Source of the DNA: Fimenecus sp045579305
Lineage (GTDB): Bacteria; Bacillota; Clostridia; Oscillospirales; Acutalibacteraceae
DNA: 22,975 nt
Direction of reading: 5' to 3'
Assembly: GCA_045579305.1 (NCBI GenBank)
Contig: JAZNLY010000091.1
Span: 1 to 22,975 of the forward strand
Below are positions 7,042 to 14,056 of the stretch, one piece after another. A program made the position numbers and the translations under genes. How positions within the stretch are numbered: position 1 is the stretch's first letter; each line of letters opens with the position of its first letter. A model generated the notes under the pieces. That model had not been told where the DNA came from and searched no databases. It was given only the letters and a program-made list of their open reading frames with translations.

Positions 7042-8874
7042 TTATCTTCTAAATAATGCATCAAGAATTGGTTTGAATGACATTTCGCTGAATGCTTTGT
7101 CACCATAGATAGCATAGAGCAAATCGCTGACAGCTCTTGTGATGATGTAAAGAATACGGTTGATGCCCTTTGATGTGTTAGCTGCATCGCCACTTGTAAT
7201 CTTATTAAAGATTTCATAGAAACGGTCATTCGCAGCCTTGAACTCTTCAACATCAACAACTGTATTTGCAAGCATTTCGTCAACCTGTGCAATTGCTGCT
7301 TTAAGCTCTTCTGCATCTTCAGCAGAAAGAGTGCTTGTATCATAATCTCTCATTGAATCAACATCTTCTCTGAGCGTCTTTGTTTCTCTGCTGTAGTTGA
7401 ACTGAGGGAACTTGTCAGGATATGAATGAACACTTGTAAAGTTTTCATCTGTAACGAGATGAATAATGAGACTCATAATTACGTCATTTGATGCTGTTGT
7501 CGCATGATTCTGTCCGCTGAAATAGAATGTGTGTTCAGGAAGAAGACCTGTACAAACGTCCATAATTCCTTCCGGGTCAGTATGGTCATGATTTTCAGGG
7601 TCAGAACAATTATTTCTTGATGAAACATAATCTTCAGGAAGAGGTGTGTTCATATTTACACTGTATGCACCCATTGACGTTGAAGCAACGTGAATAATAC
7701 CGTCACAGTTCTGAGAATCGTGTGATACTGCAAGCTGATAGAGCTCAACATTTGTATCAACAACGTCAAATACTTTAACGCCATCCTTGATTGCCTTGAG
7801 AATATATTTTTCTGAATCAAGCTGTGCTTTATAATACCAGTCAGCCTGTCTGCGGATTTCTTCAAGACCTTCTTCTTCAAGATATTTCTCTCTGCAAGCA
7901 GGATAGTCACCTGATGGAACAAGACCCCACATAAGTGTAGAATATCTCAGATAATCTCTAACCAATGTGTCTGCAATAATATCTAAAAGATTATCAACAT
8001 CTGCATTTGGCATAAGTCTCATAGCAATATTGATTATGTAACCAAGATAGTTTTCATAACCGATAACTGATGGCATAGCTGATGTATAAAGGACATCTGC
8101 GTTTTTATTGAAGCCATATCTGTAACAGTCACCAAGAAGTGCAGCACCATCAAGCGCAGGAACTGTAAATACAACTCTGTTGATATCTCTTGCAAATGAA
8201 ATGCCTTTTTCTTCATAGAGCTTCATAAGAGCATTTGCAATTGAACCACCCTGGCTTACAGGAATAATATTAACCTTATCTGAGCCTGTATCTTTCTTAA
8301 CAAACTGAATATAGTCATAAAGGTCCTGTGCAGTCTGAATCATGTTGCCTGTTGAAACATAATTGAAAACATAAAGGTTGTCCATACCTGCGATTTCAAA
8401 ATATTCCTGAACAGGAAAATGATTGAGCATCTGTGTTCTCTGCTTTTCTGTGATTGTAGCAACACTGCCCTCATAAACTGCAGGACGGACATCGTCGATG
8501 AATTCACCGTTAGTATCTGAACGCTGTTTACCCATAAGGATGTTGCCAAGAATCTTTGAAACTTCTTTAGCTGCCATCTGGTCCTTGTCTTCCTGAGTAG
8601 CAAACATACTGATAATCGGAAGAAGAGCCTTAGTAACAATCTGCTCAATTTCTTTTTCTGTGATTGAAACATAGAATGGACCTGGAATTGGTTCACCGTT
8701 TTCATCAGCAAGAATTTCACCGTTTTCATAAGCATATGTTTCACTCTGGAACAAGCCTGGAATGACGATTGTTGGAACATAGTCAGCTCTTGCTGCGGAG
8801 CCTAAAATAGATACGCAGGAAAAAGCCAGAACTACTGCCAAAACAACTGCGAGAATCTTTTTTGTCTTTTTCAT
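7042..8874 (-). CDS. Secreted alpha/beta-hydrolase (lipase/esterase-like)
   Basis: A textbook signal peptide (KKTKK, then a hydrophobic core, likely cut after an A-x-A near residue 29) precedes an alpha/beta-hydrolase fold. The early strand reads IVIPGLF. The nucleophile elbow is IPVSQGGS with Ser207, so the first glycine of G-x-S-x-G is replaced by proline. His457, in SGQNHATTAS, is a good candidate for the catalytic His; the acid is not clear. Residues ~515-560 form a charged helical hairpin like a FIVAR-type spacer, suggesting cell-surface or matrix association. Total length is 610 residues. GGAAAGGG precedes the ATG at 9 bases. Substrate unknown; lipid ester or peptide hydrolysis outside the cell are both possible. 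It has its own promoter and terminator, so the neighbours say little. Confidence 0.8.
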   Translation of the reverse strand: MKKTKKILAVVLAVVLAFSCVSILGSAARADYVPTIVIPGLFQSETYAYENGEILADENGEPIPGPFYVSITEKEIEQIVTKALLPIISMFATQEDKDQMAAKEVSKILGNILMGKQRSDTNGEFIDDVRPAVYEGSVATITEKQRTQMLNHFPVQEYFEIAGMDNLYVFNYVSTGNMIQTAQDLYDYIQFVKKDTGSDKVNIIPVSQGGSIANALMKLYEEKGISFARDINRVVFTVPALDGAALLGDCYRYGFNKNADVLYTSAMPSVIGYENYLGYIINIAMRLMPNADVDNLLDIIADTLVRDYLRYSTLMWGLVPSGDYPACREKYLEEEGLEEIRRQADWYYKAQLDSEKYILKAIKDGVKVFDVVDTNVELYQLAVSHDSQNCDGIIHVASTSMGAYSVNMNTPLPEDYVSSRNNCSDPENHDHTDPEGIMDVCTGLLPEHTFYFSGQNHATTASNDVIMSLIIHLVTDENFTSVHSYPDKFPQFNYSRETKTLREDVDSMRDYDTSTLSAEDAEELKAAIAQVDEMLANTVVDVEEFKAANDRFYEIFNKITSGDAANTSKGINRILYIITRAVSDLLYAIYGDKAFSEMSFKPILDALFRR

Positions 8875-8907
8875 AAATAAAAACCCTTTCCGTAAATATA
8901 TAGATAA

Positions 8908-8936
8908 ATTATAACAGTTAACAACTGATTTGTAAA
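8908..8936 (-). promoter_or_regulatory. Sigma-A promoter of the secreted hydrolase, with a dyad in the spacer
   Basis: Minus strand: TTTACA (8936-8931), a 17-base spacer, and a perfect TATAAT (8913-8908). The spacer holds a 13-base dyad (8915-8927): CAGTT and AACTG around three bases. A regulator bound there would block RNA polymerase. Confidence 0.75.
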
Positions 8937-8958
8937 CATATTGTAGTGATTTTGAACG

Positions 8959-9002
8959 TAAAAAAAGAACTTATACATTTAAACACTTTGCACAAGTTCT
9001 TT
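8959..9002 (-). terminator. Intrinsic terminator after nrdR
   Basis: Plus-strand arms 8964-8977 and 8989-9002 pair over 14 bp with two G-T pairs, and on the minus strand the stem runs into seven T. Confidence 0.85.
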
Positions 9003-9008
9003 ACATTA

Positions 9009-9464
9009 TTATTTCTTATCAAGGAAATTTGAAAGTTCTTCCATAAATGCATTAACATCCTTAAATTGTTTATAAACAGATGCGAAACGGACATAAGCAA
9101 CTTCGTCAATTCCCTTGAGTTTTTCCATAACCAGCTCACCGATGTGGACACTTGTAACTTCCCTGTCGAGAGAATTCTGAAGTGTTGTTTCGATTTCACT
9201 TACTGCCCTTTCAATAGTTTCCATTGAAACAGGACGTTTTTCACAAGCAGTAAGCATACCCTTGATAAGCTTTGTACGGTCAAACACCTCACGTGTTTTA
9301 TCCTTTTTCACCACAACAATGGGAACATTTTCAATGATTTCATAAGTAGTGAATCTTTTCGCACATTGAATACATTCACGTCTGCGACGGATTTTTTCAC
9401 CTTCATCAGTAGGACGAGAATCAATTACCTTGCTTTCTTCATAACCACAAAAAGGACATTTCAT
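9009..9464 (-). CDS. nrdR: NrdR, ribonucleotide reductase transcriptional repressor
   Basis: The 151-residue product begins MKCPFCGYEESKVIDSRP and matches NrdR end to end. It has an N-terminal zinc ribbon with Cys3, Cys6, Cys31 and Cys34, an arginine-rich RRRREC segment, then an ATP-cone (about 46-136). NrdR binds NrdR boxes and represses ribonucleotide reductase genes according to the dATP/ATP state. No nrd gene is in the window, so it acts elsewhere. The frame could open at a GTG three codons earlier (9473), but AGGAG (9473-9477) lies 8 bases from the ATG at 9464, which fixes the start there and gives the standard NrdR N-terminus. Confidence 0.97.
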   Translation of the reverse strand: MKCPFCGYEESKVIDSRPTDEGEKIRRRRECIQCAKRFTTYEIIENVPIVVVKKDKTREVFDRTKLIKGMLTACEKRPVSMETIERAVSEIETTLQNSLDREVTSVHIGELVMEKLKGIDEVAYVRFASVYKQFKDVNAFMEELSNFLDKK

Positions 9465-9495
9465 AAAAAACACTCCTGATTTTTCTATATATAGT

Positions 9496-9525
9496 ATTTT
9501 ATCACACTTCAGGGCACAATGTAAA
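9496..9525 (-). promoter_or_regulatory. Possible promoter of nrdR
   Basis: Minus strand: TTTACA (9525-9520), an 18-base spacer, and TAAAAT (9501-9496). It lies in the 65-base gap after the preceding operon, with no terminator seen there, so nrdR may also be read through from upstream. Confidence 0.45.
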
Positions 9526-9529
9526 GGGG

Positions 9530-10312
9530 TTATAAGAATTTTTTCAATTGATTAACTGCAAAAGTCAGCTCCTTATCACTTTCAAAACCATTTTCATACA
9601 ATTCTATTATATAATCGCCACTGTATCCCAAGGATTTCATTAAATCGAAAAATCTCTTGAAATCAAAATTTCCGTTTTTACAAGGTACAAAACAATCTTT
9701 TTCCTCGTTATGGTCACTTATATGAATATGACGAATATATTTGTGTAATTTTTCTGCAAATTCATAAGGATTGATACCCGTTCTTATTGATTGCTTTATG
9801 TCAAAGACCATATTGAAATCATCACCGATATATTCACCCATACGAAGAAGAAAATCCGGGCTTTCACTGCGATAATGAACAACATTTTCCTGACAGACCT
9901 TCAGGCCTTCCGACTTGCCCATCAATGTCAACTCACCAAATCGTTCATAATATTCTTCATCTGAAATACTCCCCGGTTTTTTAATTCCGTGAAGGACTAA
10001 AATCTCTGCACCAAGTGTATGCATAACATCAAAATGTCTTTTGAACGAGGTGTCTTTTGCTTCATAAAATCTACGTTTATATGAACTGAAAAGATGATAT
10101 GACTCGGTAAATGAACCCATAGTATGAACTGAAGAGACTTTCATACCATAATAGTTGCAGATATCAGCCATATTATTTACAAAATCAGGTTCAAATTCCG
10201 AATCCGCATTCATAAATATTTCAATTGTTTTTACACCTGTTTCTCCTGCTCTTACAATTGACTTTTCTGTTTCAAGAGGATAAAAACAAGCTGATGATAA
10301 TCCTATATCCAT
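9530..10312 (-). CDS. TIM-barrel sugar phosphate isomerase/epimerase-like protein (AP_endonuc_2 family)
   Basis: This 260-residue protein is a xylose-isomerase-like TIM barrel. Likely metal or active-site residues fall where the family has them: Glu31, His63, His108, Glu142 (in CQENV), Asp171 (VFDIKQS), His197 (RHIHISDH) and Glu237 (IIELYE). Members isomerise or epimerise sugars or act on related polyols; the substrate is not visible. It is the last gene of a four-gene operon with ATP-grasp, Alpha-E and transglutaminase-like genes, starting only 9 bases after the transglutaminase stop. This suggests it supplies or modifies a substrate for that pathway. Its ribosome binding site (AAAGGT, 11 bases upstream) is weak, so translation may be coupled. 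It is distinct from the IolE TIM barrel elsewhere in the window. Confidence 0.82.
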   Translation of the reverse strand: MDIGLSSACFYPLETEKSIVRAGETGVKTIEIFMNADSEFEPDFVNNMADICNYYGMKVSSVHTMGSFTESYHLFSSYKRRFYEAKDTSFKRHFDVMHTLGAEILVLHGIKKPGSISDEEYYERFGELTLMGKSEGLKVCQENVVHYRSESPDFLLRMGEYIGDDFNMVFDIKQSIRTGINPYEFAEKLHKYIRHIHISDHNEEKDCFVPCKNGNFDFKRFFDLMKSLGYSGDYIIELYENGFESDKELTFAVNQLKKFL

Positions 10313-10321
10313 AATTTCAAA

Positions 10322-11098
10322 TTACCTTTTTATTACTTTTAATCCAACTGTCTGTGTCTGCATTCCGCCACCTGTGAGAAGTCCACGATTAATACCACAG
10401 TCCGCAAAATCTCTGCCACGGCTGATAATAATGTAATTTTCGTCAGCAAGTCTGTTGTTTGTAGGGTCAACTCCATGCCAGTTTCCTTCGTGATAAACTT
10501 CAACCCATGCATGAGTTTCACCTTCACCCACCATCATACCGACAACATAGCGACAAGGAATTCCAGCTTTTCGCAAAAGTGCCAACAAAATATGGGAATA
10601 ATCCTGGCAAACACCGGCACCATTTAAAAGTGCTTCTTCTGCTGTTGTTATAACACTTGTTGAGCCTGATTTGTAAATAATATTTGCACGAATTGCTCGT
10701 GTGAATTTCAACGCGGTATCAACTGCATCGTCAGAAATGCCAACCTGAATACGGTCAAACATTTTTTGGAGCTCTGCACCACACTTTGTAAAGTGAGTCG
10801 GATATTTATATACAGGATTAAGGTCGTTTTCAGGTGTTACATGTGCACCTGTTGTTACTGTGCCCGAAACATCAACTGTAAATTCATTATGCATTGTAAC
10901 AATTCGGTCTGTTACAAGGATATTTCCGAATCCGTCATTTGAATATGTCAGTTCATTTTCGGGAAAAACCGTCACCTTGATATCTTCAATGTGCTGATTT
11001 TCACATTCAAGAGGAATACAACGAAGCGTGTAACAATGCTTTACCACGGGAAGCGAAAATTTAATTGACATATTATAAGTAAAATCCAAAACTGCCAT
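10322..11098 (-). CDS. Transglutaminase-like cysteine protease/amidase
   Basis: The 258-residue protein has the N-terminal beta-rich domain and C-terminal transglutaminase core common in this gene cluster. The catalytic triad is complete: Cys164 in GAGVCQDYSH, His196 in ETHAWVEV and Asp211 in GVDPTNN. There is no signal peptide, so it should work in the cytoplasm. In the ATP-grasp/Alpha-E cluster such proteins have been proposed to cleave, transfer or proof-read the amide or peptide bond made by the ATP-grasp enzyme; this has not been shown. It starts one base after the stop codon of the Alpha-E gene, with AGGAGTG 9 bases before its ATG. The enzyme class is firm; the substrate is unknown. Confidence 0.92.
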   Translation of the reverse strand: MAVLDFTYNMSIKFSLPVVKHCYTLRCIPLECENQHIEDIKVTVFPENELTYSNDGFGNILVTDRIVTMHNEFTVDVSGTVTTGAHVTPENDLNPVYKYPTHFTKCGAELQKMFDRIQVGISDDAVDTALKFTRAIRANIIYKSGSTSVITTAEEALLNGAGVCQDYSHILLALLRKAGIPCRYVVGMMVGEGETHAWVEVYHEGNWHGVDPTNNRLADENYIIISRGRDFADCGINRGLLTGGGMQTQTVGLKVIKR

Positions 11099-11099
11099 T

Positions 11100-11786
11100 T
11101 TACATCACTCCTGTAATAAATAATTGTGACAATTCATTCTGAATTGAAATTCTGTAAGGCGTATAATCATCCTCTTCCAATATCATACGGGTAAGGCGCT
11201 CAATTGAATGAGAATTAAAATCAACGCCCACCTTATAAAGTCGATTGAGCATAATTGAATATTCTTTTCTCAACATTTCCACAGGATAATCAAGTCTTGT
11301 GTACAAGTCGAGTCTTTCAATACTTCTTCCAAATTTTAAAATATTTCTTGAAACCTCTGCTTCAATATTATCGTCGGCACTGCCCCAGAATGCGAAAATC
11401 CAGTCAGTTACTTCCTGCACCTTAAGCAAAGGTGCATTACTGCTGCTGCTCTTTTCCATACTGTCAACCGCAAGCTGAAGATATGCCAGAGTTTCTGAAC
11501 TGATTACATTTCGCATTTCAACCGCATTGTCATAAGCGTGAAGAAGGCTGGAATAAATTGACGCAGGGTCATTTGAGTCAAAAAGGAATGAACTGATAAA
11601 CTCCTGACGGCAGGAATAATTATTTGCAATTCCAAGTCTGCGACAGAAATTTATGTATTCTTCATCATTTGTATCAATCATAATATCGTAACATTCCGTA
11701 AAGGCTTTAAGGGTTGTAAAAACTCGTTCAACATAACGACCAAGCCAGAAAAGATTGTCACTTGATTTTATCGAGATAACACCCAT
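11100..11786 (-). CDS. Alpha-E domain protein (DUF403), short form
   Basis: The N-terminus SSDNLFWLGRYVERV is the hallmark of the Alpha-E (DUF403) family, an all-helical domain found with circularly permuted ATP-grasp enzymes. Later helices are also recognisable, with a second motif FGRSIERLDLYTRL around residue 153. At 228 residues it is shorter than the ~300 I expect for the family, with both ends present, so the loss is internal or lineage-specific rather than a frameshift. It overlaps the upstream ATP-grasp gene by 19 bases; the AGGAGG upstream lies inside that gene, 13 bases from the ATG. Alpha-E has no proven activity; a partner or scaffold role for the ligase is inferred. Confidence 0.92.
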   Translation of the reverse strand: MGVISIKSSDNLFWLGRYVERVFTTLKAFTECYDIMIDTNDEEYINFCRRLGIANNYSCRQEFISSFLFDSNDPASIYSSLLHAYDNAVEMRNVISSETLAYLQLAVDSMEKSSSSNAPLLKVQEVTDWIFAFWGSADDNIEAEVSRNILKFGRSIERLDLYTRLDYPVEMLRKEYSIMLNRLYKVGVDFNSHSIERLTRMILEEDDYTPYRISIQNELSQLFITGVM

Positions 11787-13081
11787 GTGTCTTTAAAGCC
11801 TCCTCCCTGTGAAGAATTAACTACGAATGAGTTTGCATCCTTTGAAAATCTTGTAAGTCCTGATTTCCATACAACAGGTTCTTCCCCTGTAAGAACAAAT
11901 GCACGTAAATCTGCTTTACGCTCTGTCCATGCACCATTTTCAACAACTTTAAGGTCATTAAACTGAATGACCTCTTGTGCAATAAATCTACGAGGCTCTT
12001 TCTGAATCATCTTCTTTAATTCATATACTCTTTCAAGTGATAATTCGCTACCAAATACAACACCGTAACCGCCTGATTCAGCAACATCCTTGATAACAAG
12101 CTTCTGAATATTTTCAAGAACATATTTCATATCATCTTCGTAGAAGGGCAGATATGTAGGTGCATTTGAAAGAATAGGTTCTTCTCCTAAATAATACTTA
12201 ATCATAGCGGGAACATAATAGTAAATACCCTTATCGTCTGCAACGGAGTTACCCGGAGCATTGACAAGTGCAACATTACCTGCACGATAAGCATCCATAA
12301 TATGTGGAACACCTAAAAGTGAGTCTGCGCGGAATGTCATAGGGTCCATAAAGTCGTCATTTATTCTGCGATAAACTGCACCAACTCGTTTTCTGCTACC
12401 TGAATATTCGTTATAATAAAGCACATTACACTCAACAAACAAATCCTGTGGCATTGCAAAAACTGCTCCTGTTTTTTCTGCTAAATATGAGTGTTCAAAG
12501 AAAGCAGAATTGAATCTACCGGGAGTAAGCACTACATTTATTCCACCTGTATTTACATAATCGAGTGCATTACGGAGCAAGTCACCATAATTACGATTAT
12601 CCACAACAGTATTAGCACGGAAGGTATCAGGACTTGCTCTTCGGCAAAGTTCTCTCGCAATCATAGGATATGATGCACCTGATGGCACACGGAGATTATC
12701 CTCAAGTACATACCATCTCATATCATTACCCTGAACAAGGTCAATACCTGAAATGTGAGCAAAGACGTCTTTTGGTGATACTGCACCTTCACATTCCATC
12801 ATATATCCTGCTGCACCATAAACAAATTCTTCGGGAATAATCTTATCCTTTATAATCTGCTTTTTGGTGTAAATATCTTTTAAGAATATGTTAAGTGCCT
12901 TGACCCTCTGTTTAAGACCTCTTTCAAGATAGTCAAACTCATCCTTTGATATAATTCGAGGAACAGCATCAAATGGAAAGAGGCGCTCATTGAAAACATT
13001 GTTTTTATAGATACCGAATTTAACACCATATCGTGCCAAAAGTCGGTTTATCTCATCTGTATGCTCTATAAGTCCGTACAA
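11768..13081 (-). CDS. Circularly permuted ATP-grasp ligase (DUF404/DUF407)
   Basis: Motifs of the circularly permuted type-2 ATP-grasp family appear in order (numbering from the GTG at 13090): EDNLRVPSGAS (130-140), YRRINDDFMDP (240-250), NVALVNAPG...VADDKG (272-288), LVIKDVAESGGYG (331-343), KADLRAFVL (392-400) and a C-terminal NSSQGGGFKDTWVL. ATP-grasp enzymes activate a carboxylate as acyl phosphate and join it to an amine or thiol; this clade is predicted to be a peptide or amide ligase. It leads the operon with Alpha-E and transglutaminase genes. Start choice: the frame can open at GTG 13090, but GGAG abuts that codon. TTG at 13081 lies 8 bases after it and is preferred; an in-frame TGA further upstream excludes a longer form. 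Substrates unknown. Confidence 0.92.
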   Translation of the reverse strand: MYGLIEHTDEINRLLARYGVKFGIYKNNVFNERLFPFDAVPRIISKDEFDYLERGLKQRVKALNIFLKDIYTKKQIIKDKIIPEEFVYGAAGYMMECEGAVSPKDVFAHISGIDLVQGNDMRWYVLEDNLRVPSGASYPMIARELCRRASPDTFRANTVVDNRNYGDLLRNALDYVNTGGINVVLTPGRFNSAFFEHSYLAEKTGAVFAMPQDLFVECNVLYYNEYSGSRKRVGAVYRRINDDFMDPMTFRADSLLGVPHIMDAYRAGNVALVNAPGNSVADDKGIYYYVPAMIKYYLGEEPILSNAPTYLPFYEDDMKYVLENIQKLVIKDVAESGGYGVVFGSELSLERVYELKKMIQKEPRRFIAQEVIQFNDLKVVENGAWTERKADLRAFVLTGEEPVVWKSGLTRFSKDANSFVVNSSQGGGFKDTWVLSR

Positions 13082-13089
13082 ATTCTTCA

Positions 13090-13094
13090 CTCCC
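13090..13094 (-). promoter_or_regulatory. Ribosome binding site favouring a TTG start for the ATP-grasp gene
   Basis: GGGAG on the minus strand sits 8 bases before TTG 13081, an ideal distance, and directly touches the alternative GTG codon at 13090-13088. Confidence 0.6.
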
Positions 13095-13215
13095 TGAATT
13101 CAAATAGAATTATACATTTTAATTATAATCTTTTTTTACTGTTTTTTCTATTGATGAATATGAAAAATAAATGACTGTTTACTTATTGAAGATACACAAA
13201 AGAGCGTTGCAATTA

Positions 13216-13243
13216 TTGATTTTTGTCTGTACTGTGCTATAAT
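13216..13243 (+). promoter_or_regulatory. Sigma-A promoter of the SDR/flavin reductase pair
   Basis: TTGATT (13216-13221), a 16-base spacer, and a perfect TATAAT (13238-13243) preceded by TGC, an extended -10. The 183-base divergent gap also holds the unlocated promoter of the ATP-grasp operon on the other strand; two TATAAT-like boxes occur there (13100-13140) but without a good -35. Confidence 0.75.
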
Positions 13244-13273
13244 TATTTTATATAGAGATTAGGGGGATTTGGT

Positions 13274-14056
13274 ATGGTTACAGGTAAAACTATTGTCCTT
13301 ACAGGATGTAACAACGGCATTGGTCTTGAAGTGCTTAAACTTCTGCACAAAAACAACAAAATTCTTTGTGTTGATAAAGACATTGACCGTCTGGGTGCTT
13401 TTGAGGATGACAACACATACATAATGCAAAAAGACGTTTCTTCAAAGGAAGCAGTTGACGAGATTTTTGAGGTTGCTCTCCAAAAAATGGGCTCAATTGA
13501 CATCTTCTACGCAAATGCAGGTTACCCATATTACGAAGAATTCAACTATGTTGACTGGGACCGAGTTGCTCGTATGTTTGAAACAAATGTGTACTCACCA
13601 ATTTATTCTTATCAGAAATATGTTGAATACCTTAAAGGAAGAAAAGGCATTTTTGCAATAACTGTTTCTGCAATCGGCACTATGGCTATGCCCGGCTTTA
13701 CAATTTACAGTGCATCAAAATTTGCTATGCACGGATTCCAGGAAGGTATCAGAATGGAATTACCTGAAAATGTTCAGCTTACTTGCCTTTATCCGGTTGC
13801 AACAAACACAGGTTTCTTCAAGGCAGCCAATGAAATCGAATTCAAAAAACCGTTCCCTGTACAACAGCCTGATGTTGTTGCAAGGAAAATGGTCAAAGGT
13901 ATTGAAAAAGGTAAGAAAAATGTAAGTCCTTGTGCCCTTTTCGGTCTTTCAAAGGTACTTATGAAATTCCTTCCACCTGTTAAGACTGTTTACCTTGCAC
14001 TTGAAAAGAGAAAGTTCAGAGAATTTAAAGAAAATGTCAGAAAGTTGGGTAAATAA
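13274..14056 (+). CDS. Short-chain dehydrogenase/reductase
   Basis: A classical SDR of 260 residues: NAD(P)-binding TGCNNGIG (10-17), NAG (81-83), catalytic Ser132, and YSASK with Tyr145 and Lys149. It should interconvert an alcohol and a ketone using NAD(P)H. A C-terminal basic, partly hydrophobic tail (LMKFLPPVKTVYLALEKRK) could associate with membranes or form the substrate lid. AGGGGG lies 6 bases before the ATG. Its TAA overlaps the ATG of the next gene (TAATG), so it is translationally coupled to a flavin/Fe-S reductase of the 2,4-dienoyl-CoA reductase type. Together they suggest stepwise reduction of an unsaturated ketone or similar compound; the compound is not known. Confidence 0.93.
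   Translation: MVTGKTIVLTGCNNGIGLEVLKLLHKNNKILCVDKDIDRLGAFEDDNTYIMQKDVSSKEAVDEIFEVALQKMGSIDIFYANAGYPYYEEFNYVDWDRVARMFETNVYSPIYSYQKYVEYLKGRKGIFAITVSAIGTMAMPGFTIYSASKFAMHGFQEGIRMELPENVQLTCLYPVATNTGFFKAANEIEFKKPFPVQQPDVVARKMVKGIEKGKKNVSPCALFGLSKVLMKFLPPVKTVYLALEKRKFREFKENVRKLGK

Noticed and set aside
13100..13140. Two TATAAT-like boxes on the minus strand ahead of the ATP-grasp operon.
   Set aside because: No acceptable -35 box at 16-18 bases for either, in very AT-rich sequence; the operon promoter is probably here but cannot be placed.
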